Source: JBJYKD01 sp049310025 | Lineage (GTDB): Bacteria > Bacillota > Thermosediminibacteria > Thermosediminibacterales > Tepidanaerobacteraceae | DNA: 10,472 bases | Assembly: GCF_049310025.1 (NCBI RefSeq) | Contig: NZ_JBJYKD010000053.1 | Coordinates: 1-10,472, forward strand | Reading direction: 5' to 3' | In this document: piece by piece, positions 1 to 5,616 of the stretch | Numbering within the stretch: position 1 is the first letter of the stretch | How the letters are laid out: the number at the start of each line of letters is the position of its first letter | Notes under the pieces: model-generated | Told to the model about the DNA's origin: nothing | The model's input: the letters and a program-made list of their open reading frames with translations, nothing else | Database searches by the model: none | Translations under genes and position numbers: made by a program

Positions 1-158
1 CCATCGTTAGGGTTTAAAAGCTTTTTTCTCCAGTAATCGATTGTAGTTTTTGATATTCCGTATTTCCTACAGACAGCAACTTTAGTGGTACATGAGCTCT
101 GAGCTTCGGATAAGATAGCGAGCTTTTCTTCAGTAGTAAAATTCTTCCTTGCTGCCAT
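1..158 (-). CDS. IS3-type transposase OrfA, N-terminal part (runs off window)
   Basis: The minus strand encodes a 52-residue N-terminus starting MAARKNFTTEEKLAILSEA and continuing through KVAVCRKYGISKTTIDYW. This is the helix-turn-helix of IS3/IS911-type OrfA proteins, which bind the ends of the element before the OrfA-OrfB frameshift product cuts and joins DNA. The helix-turn-helix lies at about residues 22-45. The start is the ATG at 158-156, with a GGGGGA ribosome site about 8 nt upstream. A longer overlapping minus-strand frame starting at 319 does not give a recognisable protein and is a shadow. The gene leaves the window at base 1, so whether OrfB and the element are intact cannot be seen. 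The left end of the element may lie near 210, because IS3 ends often begin with TG and the minus strand there reads TGGACC. That boundary is a guess. Confidence 0.8.
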   Translation of the reverse strand, partial: MAARKNFTTEEKLAILSEAQSSCTTKVAVCRKYGISKTTIDYWRKKLLNPND

Positions 159-167
159 AGAAAAATT

Positions 168-224
168 CCCCCTTCAAGAGTTATTTTATCATGTTGTGCG
201 TTTTGGTCCAATTCTCTTGAGGGG
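168..224 (-). promoter_or_regulatory. Inverted repeat covering the transposase ribosome binding site
   Basis: Bases 170-180 and 214-224 form an inverted repeat with 10 of 11 positions pairing and a 33-nt loop. On the minus strand the downstream arm, CTCTTGAAGGG, contains part of the Shine-Dalgarno run of the transposase. An RNA that read into the element from outside would carry both arms and could hide the ribosome site. A transcript starting inside would lack the upstream arm. Such read-through protection is known for some insertion sequences. Its use here is inferred from position only. Confidence 0.4.
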
Positions 225-363
225 CCAGCAAGTTTTGGTTTAAAGGGTTGTTTTATACAAAGAAGAACCTCATTGAGTCTTTGATAAAAAAGGAAAAAGA
301 AAATATTTGCGATATGCACTTGCCATGCGAGATTGTTCCATCAATCTTTAACAGCAACATTGA

Positions 364-597
364 AGTTTTGTAAGAAGATGTGAATTATTCAGTGATTTTA
401 TTAAATAATTGTCGAGATTGCTTCTTGATATTTATTTAGGTGTAATAAAAGTAATTAGACAGTTTATTGATGCTTTAACTGCAATTAATCTCAGACTTGA
501 ACTTGCGTATGCTATGTTTGTAGCGTCAATAGAATCACTACCACAAGATTTTGATAGTTATGAGATAAAAAGGGATTATTGTCCAAAAATTAATTAA
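364..597 (+). pseudogene. Remnant of a hypothetical protein gene, broken by stop codons
   Basis: The frame reads SFVRRCELFSDFIK, an in-frame TAA at 406-408, then LSRLLLDIYLGVIKVIRQF and on through LELAYAMFVASIESLPQDFD to a TAA at 595-597. The peptide on both sides of the internal stop reads as one helical protein, so this looks like one gene with a nonsense change. A further stop at 361 and a frame switch before it leave no intact 5' end. The phrase LRLELAYAM..SIESL..DFD recalls HEPN-like (Apea-type) hypothetical proteins, but I cannot confirm the family. There is no ribosome site before the TTG at 409, so the short open piece is unlikely to be a gene in its own right. It is probably a decayed neighbour of the insertion element. 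Confidence 0.4.
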
Positions 598-750
598 TAC
601 ATGGTTATTACAAATGACCAGTTGCAAATGAATTAGTTAGTTGAGAATGGTTATTGGTAATACTAAAACTGTGATAGAAAGGGATAAACGTAACTAGCAG
701 CAATAATACTTGCATCCCAATTATTAACAAGAATGTAGCATTATTACAAT

Positions 751-778
751 TTACCAAAATTTTTCATAATTTTGGTAA
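751..778. repeat. Perfect 11-bp inverted repeat in an otherwise empty stretch
   Basis: TTACCAAAATT (751-761) and AATTTTGGTAA (768-778) are exact reverse complements around a 6-nt loop. The stem is AT-rich and is not followed by a T run on either strand, so it is a poor terminator. It could be a protein-binding palindrome. The rest of 598-850 holds no gene or other signal that I can support. Confidence 0.35.
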
Positions 779-850
779 TAAAAGATTTTAATAATTGTAT
801 ATTTTGTTTTAAAACTAAACCTTAACCCTTACCACTTATTTCCAAACCAT

Positions 851-1201
851 GTATTTTTCATTTAATCCTCCCACCCATGCGAAAAAAGTGGTTCCGTTGA
901 GGGGTAAGAAAGGGAAAAGGATAGATGAAGGAATAAGGATAAAGGGTATAGGAATAACGAAGGGATAAGTGGTAAGGCCTCGAAAAATCAAGGTTTACGC
1001 CACTTATCCCTTTTTCCTTTCATCCTTGACCCTGCCCCATTTGGAAAGACTTTTTTCGCACAAAGTAGAGCATACATTGGGAAATTTTAGTAGAAATATA
1101 GCTTAATTACGGAAAAACTTTATTACCTCCCAGAAAATGACATGTAGATTTTATGCGGGTTTGATGGATTGGAAATGGAAAGGGTTTTTTTTAAATCAAC
1201 A
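851..1201. repeat. Structured dispersed repeat, copy 1
   Basis: This is the first of four related copies in the window. It begins with TTTTTCATTTAATCCTCCC and ends with GGGTTTTTTTTAAATCAACA. Its core is a perfect 13-bp hairpin: AAGGGATAAGTGG (960-972) pairs with CCACTTATCCCTT (1000-1012), with extra pairing above it (CCT 978-980 with AGG 991-993). An outer stem pairs TGCGAAAAAAGTGGTTCC (878-895) with 1043-1060 at 16 of 18 positions. A purine-rich left flank and a pyrimidine-rich right flank lie between the two stems. No transposase gene is present. Copy 1 carries one extra base (CCCCATTTGG, against CCCCTTTGG in copy 2) that breaks the reading frame seen in other copies. Function unknown; it could be a MITE-like element or an RNA gene. 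Confidence 0.85.
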
Positions 1202-1207
1202 GCAGCT

Positions 1208-1546
1208 GTATTTTTCATTTAATCCTCCCACCCATGCGAAAAAAGTGATTCCCTTGAGGGAGGAAAAAGGGAAAAGGATTAAGGTTCAAGTCGTAAAGAA
1301 ATAACAAAGGGATAAGTGGTAAGGTCTCGAAAAATTCGGGATTTACGCCACTTATCCCTTTTTCCTTTTATCCTTGACCCTGCCCCTTTGGAACACCTTT
1401 TTTCACACAAATTAGAGCAGTATTTGGTAAATTATAGGAGAAATAATACTGTTTCACAGAAAAACTTTATTCCCTCCCATAAAATCCCATCCTTATTTTA
1501 TGCGGGTTGGGGGATGGAAATGGAAAGGGTTTTTTTTAAATTAACA
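1208..1546. repeat. Structured dispersed repeat, copy 2
   Basis: This is a direct, nearly tandem copy: its first 40 or so bases match copy 1 exactly at an offset of 357. The core stem is 1307-1319 with 1348-1360 (13 bp). The upper stem pairs TCTCGAA (1325-1331) with TTCGGGA (1335-1341) around AAA, so this copy has the longest hairpin. The outer stem pairs 1235-1252 with 1390-1407 at about 14 of 18 positions. The G-rich 3' end (1504-1513) could also pair with CCTCCCACCC at 1224-1233. An 81-codon open frame starting with GTG at 1316 runs through it but has no ribosome site, and its differences from copy 4 are almost all non-synonymous, so it is not called as a gene. Confidence 0.85.
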
Positions 1547-1562
1547 ATATTTGTGGTATAAT
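1535..1562 (+). promoter_or_regulatory. Probable promoter of the Fic/Doc module, at the repeat edge
   Basis: TATAAT at 1557-1562 is a perfect -10 box and is preceded by TGG (1554-1556), an extended -10 motif. The -35 region at the usual distance would be the T/A tract TTTAAA (1535-1540), a weak match supplied by the 3' end of repeat copy 2. The antitoxin start codon lies 34 nt beyond the -10 box. The assignment rests on motif match and spacing only. Confidence 0.5.
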
Positions 1563-1595
1563 TTTATTGAAATAATCGTTAGCGAGGTGTATTAT

Positions 1596-1772
1596 ATGAC
1601 ACTGGCAGAAAAATTAATCAAAGAATTTGAGCAGTTGACTGAAGAAAGGAAAAAGGAAGTTATTGACTTTGTTGAATTTGTAAAAGCAAAAGAGCAGAAA
1701 GAGATTGAAACACTTATGGATTCTGTTATCAGTGAAAACAAAGAGGCTCTTAAGGAGTTAGCAAAGTTATGA
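1596..1772 (+). CDS. Small antitoxin of the Fic/Doc module (DUF2281-like)
   Basis: This 58-residue, highly charged helical protein starts MTLAEKLIKEFEQLTEERKK and ends KEALKELAKL. The pattern resembles DUF2281-type antitoxins, in which a short N-terminal segment is followed by a long acidic helix. Its inferred job is to bind and silence the toxin encoded next, and possibly to repress the shared promoter. The start chosen is the ATG at 1596, with GAGGTG at 1584-1589 and a 6-nt spacer; an in-frame upstream start at 1551 lies in the promoter and is rejected. Its stop overlaps the toxin start by 4 nt (ATGA), so translation is coupled. No classical DNA-binding fold is obvious, unlike Phd of phage P1. 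The pair is bracketed by copies 2 and 3 of the structured repeat. Confidence 0.75.
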   Translation: MTLAEKLIKEFEQLTEERKKEVIDFVEFVKAKEQKEIETLMDSVISENKEALKELAKL

Positions 1773-2149
1773 AAACACTAAGCGTTGAGAACATTATTTT
1801 GTTCCATGAGAAAATCATAAAAGAAACTGGCGGAAGTGCTGGAGTACGAGACAGAGGACTCATTGAGAGTGCTTTAAATAGAGCCTTTATGACTTATGAT
1901 GGTAAAGACTTATATCCCACCATTATTGACAAAATTGCCGTTATAACATATAGCTTGATTAACAACCATGGATTTGTGGATGGCAATAAAAGAATTGGTA
2001 TAGCAGTAATGATTATATTGCTTAAAATGAACAATATAAAGGTTTATTACACTCAACAGGAATTAATTGACTTAGGCCTTAAAACTGCAGGAGGATTAAT
2101 GAAGGAAAAGGATATATTGAATTGGATTAAAGAACGTGTTAAAGACTAA
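1769..2149 (+). CDS. doc: Fic/Doc family death-on-curing toxin
   Basis: This protein has 126 residues, the usual length of Doc toxins. The catalytic loop is intact: H67-G-F-V-D71-G-N73-K74-R75, matching HxFxDGNKR. The lysine where AMP-transferring Fic enzymes have glycine (GNGR) is typical of Doc, which phosphorylates elongation factor EF-Tu and stops translation. The N-terminal GLIESALNRA segment (residues 30-39) is the other conserved Doc stretch. The protein is cytosolic, with no signal or membrane segment. It overlaps the antitoxin gene by 4 nt and shares its promoter. No frame damage is visible, so the module is probably functional. The third copy of the structured repeat begins about 20 bp after its stop codon. 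The family call is secure; kinase activity and the EF-Tu target are carried over from characterised Doc proteins. Confidence 0.9.
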   Translation: MKTLSVENIILFHEKIIKETGGSAGVRDRGLIESALNRAFMTYDGKDLYPTIIDKIAVITYSLINNHGFVDGNKRIGIAVMIILLKMNNIKVYYTQQELIDLGLKTAGGLMKEKDILNWIKERVKD

Positions 2150-2167
2150 GATTTGGCTGGCATCAAG

Positions 2168-2486
2168 TGTCTTTTTCATTTATTCCTCCCACCTATGCGA
2201 AAAAAGTGGTTCTATTTGAGGAGGAATAAGGGTAAAGGAATAAAGAAAGGGATAAGTGAAAGGCCTTGAAATTAGAAGCCTGACATCGCTTATCCCTTTT
2301 TCCTTGAACCATGATCCTGCCCATTTGGAACAACTTTTTTCACACAAAATAGAAAAATATTTGGCAAATTATAGGAAATTTAACACTGCCTTACGGAGAA
2401 ACTTTATTCCCTCCCAGAAAATCCCATTTAAATTTTATGCGGGGTCGAGGGGAGAGAAATGGAAAGGGGTTTTTTTTAAATTAACA
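2168..2486. repeat. Structured dispersed repeat, copy 3
   Basis: It opens with TCTTTTTCATTTATTCCTCCC and ends with GGGGTTTTTTTTAAATTAACA, in the same orientation as copies 1 and 2. The core stem AAGGGATAAGTGA (2247-2259) pairs with TCGCTTATCCCTT (2286-2298). Relative to copies 1 and 2 the innermost G-C pair has become A-T and one T-A pair has become T-G, so pairing is kept. AGGC (2261-2264) pairs with GCCT (2278-2281). The outer stem 2196-2212 with 2328-2344 keeps 15 of 17 pairs. A 90-codon frame (2256-2528) runs through this copy but lacks a ribosome site and is not called. Confidence 0.85.
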
Positions 2487-2653
2487 ATTGGGTTATTATG
2501 CAAGGGGCATGTTGCATTCTTCATTTAGCAATAAGAAAAAGCGTTAGCAGGAATTAAATTCTGCCAATTTTAATGAATATCCCAAAAAACTTTTCAAAAA
2601 CAGCCAAATTGGTGAAATATGGACTTACACTTTTTTCAGAATTGTTGTATCAT

Positions 2654-2717
2654 GATAACTGGTGATGTTATGATAAACAAAATGAAAATATTCAACGCAG
2701 GCGCTGCACCAGTTATC
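2654..2717. repeat. Perfect 11-bp inverted repeat around a transposase start
   Basis: GATAACTGGTG (2654-2664) and CACCAGTTATC (2707-2717) are exact reverse complements 42 nt apart. The left arm holds the weak GGTG ribosome site before the ATG at 2670, and the right arm lies inside the coding remnant. In RNA this would sequester the start region. It may be a translation-limiting hairpin of the former element. Confidence 0.4.
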
Positions 2718-2834
2718 TCCGCCATATGGGAGCAACTAAATAGCGGCAAAAACCTGGATAAACTCTTACCCTGGGATGCTTCCCAGTGCAAATTACGTGG
2801 TTGGAAAAATGAAATGAAATCATGTATACCTTAA
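2670..2834 (+). pseudogene. N-terminal remnant of an IS1634-type (DUF4277) transposase
   Basis: The frame reads MINKMKIFNAGAAPVISAIW and then NLDKLLPWDASQCKLRGW before stopping at 2834. The pattern GAAP..I..IWE.L.....LDKLL.WD.SQCKL is the N-terminal DUF4277 segment found in IS1634-family (DDE) transposases, which continue for some 400 or more residues. Only about 45 recognisable residues remain, so the gene is cut off near 2800 and the catalytic domain is absent. Neither the remaining element nor its far end is seen in the window. The upstream flank (2531-2669) has short palindromic patches that could be the old element end, but I cannot define it. The family call rests on this short motif only. 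Confidence 0.55.
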
Positions 2835-3090
2835 TCCTTACTCTATGAAACTTTTTCCTATTCTCCTTTCAACATGTCACTATTTAGAACCAACTTTATT
2901 TTAAAAATTACTACAAGAATTAAGGAAAAAATGTTAATCAATGGGATGAAATTAAGGAATTTTAGAGCGCCCTTTATTATCTGGTAGAAAATTAGAATAT
3001 AGGAAAATCAAGGGTTTGAGAGGTGTGGGTGAGGGGAGATTATTTTAAATATACAGTATTTATATTTTGTGAGGAGTGAATTGAATATAA
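2835..3090. other. Intergenic stretch with no supported gene
   Basis: This AT-rich stretch shows no convincing reading frame on either strand. The G-rich segment at about 3015-3042, followed by ATTATTTTAAAT, faintly recalls the 3' end of the structured repeat and might be a degraded copy. The resemblance is too weak to call. A GAGGAG site at 3071-3076 lies 14 nt before the next start codon. Confidence 0.4.
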
Positions 3091-3507
3091 ATGAAAAACA
3101 AAAGAACGTTTATTGGAATATTATGTGTAATTGTTGTCATTATTATAGGAAGTTTGATTTGGTGGTATACTCCATGCTCAATCACCAACATCGCACCGTC
3201 AGCGGTATCTAAAATCAAGGTTTTTGATGGTAATACAGGAAAATCAATTACAATAACAGACGCATCTGATATTGAACATATCATTACGAATCTCAATAAA
3301 GTATCTCTCAAAAAAGAAAAGATTTCATTAGGTTATATGGGATATTCTTTTAGAACAACGGTTTATAAAGATAATGGTGAAGTATATAAGGAATTTATTA
3401 TTAACTCAAGCAACACTATCAGAAAAGACCCATTCTTTTATCGAGACAGTTCAGGAAGCATTGATTATAAATATATCCAAAAGTTGTTTGATAAGGATGT
3501 TAAATGA
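3091..3507 (+). CDS. Small membrane-anchored protein of unknown function
   Basis: This 138-residue protein has a short basic N-terminus (MKNKR), one strongly hydrophobic segment at about residues 7-26, and a soluble remainder that should face outside the membrane. The soluble part contains SITITDASDIEHIITNLNKV, a long lysine-rich patch, and a conserved-looking stretch from LGYMGYSFRTTVY to NSSNTIRKDPFFYRDSSGSI. This resembles small secreted or anchored proteins of clostridia and bacilli of the DUF5301 kind, whose function is not known; the family name is tentative. The ATG at 3091 is the only sensible start because in-frame codons upstream meet a TGA. GAGGAG (3071-3076) is 14 nt away, a long spacing that may mean weak translation. 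The downstream VanZ-like remnant overlaps its end. Confidence 0.65.
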   Translation: MKNKRTFIGILCVIVVIIIGSLIWWYTPCSITNIAPSAVSKIKVFDGNTGKSITITDASDIEHIITNLNKVSLKKEKISLGYMGYSFRTTVYKDNGEVYKEFIINSSNTIRKDPFFYRDSSGSIDYKYIQKLFDKDVK

Positions 3508-3674
3508 GTATAATCTACCAGTATTGTTAAGCTGCATTATTCTTTTTATGTTATGTACACTAATTGGGGGATTATCATGACTTAATATTAAACTCACTTG
3601 GTGCAATGTTGGGGTTTACCGCATTTAGGATGGTGAGCAATACTTTTTCCGTTTGGAGAAAAATAGGAAAATAG
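3497..3674 (+). pseudogene. C-terminal remnant of a VanZ-like membrane protein
   Basis: In the frame 3564-3674 the peptide is DYHDLILNSLGAMLGFTAFR followed by MVSNTFSVWRKIGK and a stop. This matches the C-terminal signature of VanZ-family membrane proteins (D.DDLILNTLGALIGY), except that one acidic residue is replaced by histidine. That frame has a TAA at 3561. Just upstream, in another frame, a hydrophobic peptide from the ATG at 3497 (MLNEYNLPVLLSCIILFMLC) overlaps the stop of the previous gene and ends at 3580. It may be the preceding membrane segment joined by a frameshift near the G5 run at 3566-3570, though I cannot align it to VanZ with confidence. Most of the usual protein, of some 150-200 residues, is missing, so this is a dead fragment. 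Confidence 0.45.
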
Positions 3675-3765
3675 AAGGATAAGATAATATAATAAGGAAG
3701 AAGGAAATAATAATTAGGAATTAGACAGGCGGCTATCTAATTAGAAACAGAAAAGGAGCATCGGT

Positions 3766-3944
3766 ATGAAACAAAAGTTCAGCGCCGAAGTAAAGAAGCG
3801 CGATGGTATTGATGGTGCATATATTGAGATTCCTTTTGATGTAGAGGCGGTACCGGAGCCAAAAGGGCTGAAACACGTAATAGAAGGATTGAAAAGGCTA
3901 TCAGCGTGCTGACACTGGATAAAAAATTAAAAGAAGGACAATAA
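3766..3944 (+). pseudogene. Remnant of a DUF1905/YdeI-OmpD-associated protein
   Basis: A good ribosome site (AGGAG, 3754-3758) precedes ATG 3766, and the first 28 residues (MKQKFSAEVKKRDGIDGAYI, then EIPFDVEA) match the start of DUF1905 proteins, which share the motif AYIEIPFDV. The sequence then jumps: most of the domain is gone, and the tail appears in a second frame as ETRNRRIEKAISVLTLDKKL and KEGQ, ending at 3944. That is the C-terminal helix typical of YdeI/OmpD-associated proteins (ETR.KRIEKAI..L). The original frame ends at a TGA at 3910-3912. The remnant therefore reflects an internal deletion of about 100 codons plus a frame change. A 7-bp inverted repeat, AATTAGA/TCTAATT (3719-3725 with 3736-3742), lies upstream and may be an old operator. 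Confidence 0.6.
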
Positions 3945-4014
3945 AAGGCTCACGACTGTAGCTTTCCTTAAAAGTACATGAGGCTTGAACTGCATCTTAA
4001 GGGGGGTATGCACC

Positions 4015-4569
4015 ATTAAGAATGATGTCTGTGCTTTATGGAAAGAATTAAGCTCAGACCTGAAAACTTTTATCTGCAAAAAAGTTGGGAATGAGCAGGA
4101 TGCGGAAGATATATTGCAGGATGTATTTTTAAAAATATTAACTAATATGGACCGGATAAAGGACAACGACAGGATATATGCATGGGTTTACCGGATAACA
4201 CGAAACACGATTAATGATTATTATAGAAGGAGAAGAATCAAGGCTGAAATTTCGGATTTACCTGAAGAAGGTGTAACCAGCAATGATGAAGATGAAATAA
4301 TAAATGAATTAGTCTTATGCCTTAAAAATATGATCGAGAGCCTTCCAGATAAATATAAGCAGGCTATCATGCTAACAGAATTAGGCGGTTTGACACAAAA
4401 AGAATTGGCTCAAAAACTCGGCATGTCAATATCAGGGGCTAAGTCGAGAGTTCAACGCGGTAGAATCATGTTGAAAGAAAAGTTTTTTGAGTGTTGCAAG
4501 TTTCAATTCGATGGATATGGGAATATTATTGAATACCAGCATAAAGAAAACAGCTGCAAATATTGCTGA
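4015..4569 (+). CDS. sigZ: SigZ-like ECF RNA polymerase sigma factor
   Basis: This group IV sigma factor contains both working domains. Sigma-2 has DAEDILQDVFLKI (core RNA polymerase binding) and RIYAWVYRITRNTINDYYRR (-10 recognition). Sigma-4 has SLPDKYKQAIMLTELGGLTQ and KELAQKLGMSISGAKSRVQR (helix-turn-helix for the -35). The tail CCKFQFDGYGNIIEY...CKYC is characteristic of SigZ proteins and carries four cysteines. The start is unusual: no ATG, GTG or TTG sits behind the strong GGGGGG site at 4001-4006, but an ATT at 4015 lies at the ideal 8-nt spacing and gives 184 residues, near the usual SigZ length. The alternative TTG at 3985 has no well-placed ribosome site. No anti-sigma gene is adjacent; the next gene is the cysteine-rich DUF2703 protein, a likely partner or target. 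Confidence 0.85.
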   Translation: MKNDVCALWKELSSDLKTFICKKVGNEQDAEDILQDVFLKILTNMDRIKDNDRIYAWVYRITRNTINDYYRRRRIKAEISDLPEEGVTSNDEDEIINELVLCLKNMIESLPDKYKQAIMLTELGGLTQKELAQKLGMSISGAKSRVQRGRIMLKEKFFECCKFQFDGYGNIIEYQHKENSCKYC

Positions 4570-4651
4570 ATCACATAAGTAGTTTGCGTCCTTTTTAAAA
4601 AATCTCCGTCTGTAAAAGTGAAGCTAATTTTTATGGATGGAGGTTTTTATT

Positions 4652-5233
4652 ATGCGGTGTTGTGAAACTCAGGCAAATAACAATTGTTGCAATGCAATTT
4701 GCGGATGTGGAGAGCAAAATAATGATGCTAAAAAGAAAAAAATTGTAATCGACTTTATGTATTTGGATTTAAATGTATGCGACAGATGCCGGGGCACCGA
4801 GAGTAGTCTTGAAGAAGCCGTTGCTGACGTTAAAAGGGTGCTTGAGTTAACAGGAGTTGAGGTTGTTGTAAATAAAATTCACATTGATAGTGAGGAAAAG
4901 GCCATACAGTATCGATTTGAGAGTTCCCCTACTATCCGAATTAATGGAAAAGATATACAATTGGAGACGAAAGAATCCCTTTGCGAATCATGCGGTGATT
5001 TGTGCGGCGATGAAGTTGACTGTCGGGTATGGATATATAACGGCGAGGAATATAATGTTCCGCCCAAAGCAATGATAATTGATGCGATACTTAGAGAAAT
5101 ATATGGAAGTAGTGGCTCATCAGATAATAATGAAGATAAAACCGAGCAGAAATATGAGCTCCCTAGAAATCTTCAAAAATTTTTTGAATCAGTGCGGGGA
5201 AAGGGCGAAAAAATGGAGAAAATGCGTGTGTGA
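4652..5233 (+). CDS. Cysteine-rich DUF2703 protein, thioredoxin-like
   Basis: This 193-residue cytosolic protein matches DUF2703, a thioredoxin-fold family of unknown activity. Visible features are an N-terminal cysteine cluster (C3, C4, C12, C13, C17, C19), the core strand IVIDFMYLDLNVC, a CxxC pair (C43-D-R-C46-RGTE), a thioredoxin-like cis-proline loop SSPTIRING (91-99), and a second cluster C111-ESC114-GDLC118-GDEVDC124-RVW. The C-terminus after residue 150 is polar and probably flexible. GGAGG at 4639-4643 lies 8 nt before ATG 4652, which excludes the in-frame ATG at 4637 that overlaps the ribosome site. It follows the sigZ-like gene by 82 nt in the same direction. A role in handling or sensing a thiol-reactive metal or oxidant fits the cysteines but is an inference. 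Confidence 0.75.
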   Translation: MRCCETQANNNCCNAICGCGEQNNDAKKKKIVIDFMYLDLNVCDRCRGTESSLEEAVADVKRVLELTGVEVVVNKIHIDSEEKAIQYRFESSPTIRINGKDIQLETKESLCESCGDLCGDEVDCRVWIYNGEEYNVPPKAMIIDAILREIYGSSGSSDNNEDKTEQKYELPRNLQKFFESVRGKGEKMEKMRV

Positions 5234-5252
5234 TATTTGCGATTTTATTTTA

Positions 5253-5289
5253 TTGCAATTTCTCCTTAATAATGTTGTACTTTAAGTAC
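5253..5289 (+). promoter_or_regulatory. Probable promoter and operator of the RHH-PIN toxin-antitoxin module
   Basis: TTGCAA (5253-5258) and TGTACT (5276-5281) are separated by 17 bp and match -35 and -10 boxes at 4 of 6 positions each. The palindrome GTACTT-T-AAGTAC (5277-5289) overlaps the -10 box and the likely start site. Ribbon-helix-helix antitoxins bind short palindromes of this sort and repress their own promoter, so autoregulation by the next gene product is the likely reading. Confidence 0.5.
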
Positions 5290-5307
5290 TACAGAGAGGT
5301 GTTTTAA

Positions 5308-5616
5308 ATGTCAAAACTTCACAATTCAAGGGTTACAAAAATGACGGCAGTGCGTTTACCGGTATCTGTAATTGAGAAAATAGACAGTTTATACGGTAAG
5401 GGCAATCGTTCAAAATTTATTTATGAAGCAATCGAAAAGGAATTGAAAAGGCGAAAAAGGCTGGAATTTCTCGAAAAGGATATAAGTCTTATTTCTGATG
5501 ATATAAAGGATTCGGTAGAATATGTAGATGAAATGCGAAAGATTGACATTGACCGGTGGGAACAAATATTTAAAGGTAATGACAAAGTGCCGGGCCAGGG
5601 AGATATACATGAATAA
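5308..5616 (+). CDS. Ribbon-helix-helix antitoxin of a VapBC-like module
   Basis: This 102-residue protein has an N-terminal ribbon-helix-helix domain. The DNA-contacting strand is KMTAVRLP (residues 11-18), helix one is VSVIEKIDSLYG, and helix two is GNRSKFIYEAIEKELKRR, up to about residue 50. The C-terminal half (from about residue 55) is acidic and helical, ending DRWEQIFKGNDKVPGQGDIHE shortly before the toxin start; in this class that part usually wraps the PIN toxin. GAGAGGTG lies 7 nt upstream of ATG 5308. The stop overlaps the toxin start (ATGAATAA), giving coupled translation. It is expected to neutralise the toxin and repress its own promoter at the palindrome 5277-5289. The antitoxin frame itself is intact. 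Confidence 0.8.
   Translation: MSKLHNSRVTKMTAVRLPVSVIEKIDSLYGKGNRSKFIYEAIEKELKRRKRLEFLEKDISLISDDIKDSVEYVDEMRKIDIDRWEQIFKGNDKVPGQGDIHE

Noticed and set aside
14..319. Minus-strand 101-residue frame at the left edge
   Set aside because: It is in a different frame from the recognisable transposase start at 158 and its peptide is not protein-like.
751..778. Rho-independent terminator
   Set aside because: The stem is AT-rich and no T run follows on either strand.
851..1546. CRISPR array
   Set aside because: There are only two near-tandem units, 357 bp long, without short repeats or spacers, and no cas genes are present.
1316..1561. 81-codon open frame in repeat copy 2
   Set aside because: It starts inside the core hairpin, has no ribosome site, and its differences from copy 4 are almost all non-synonymous. 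It is a by-product of the repeat.
2256..2528. 90-codon open frame in repeat copy 3
   Set aside because: Same reasons as for copy 2; it runs past the repeat end into unrelated sequence.
2835..3060. Fifth, degraded copy of the structured repeat
   Set aside because: Only a G-rich patch and a TTTTAAAT tail are similar. The core hairpin GGGATAAG is absent.
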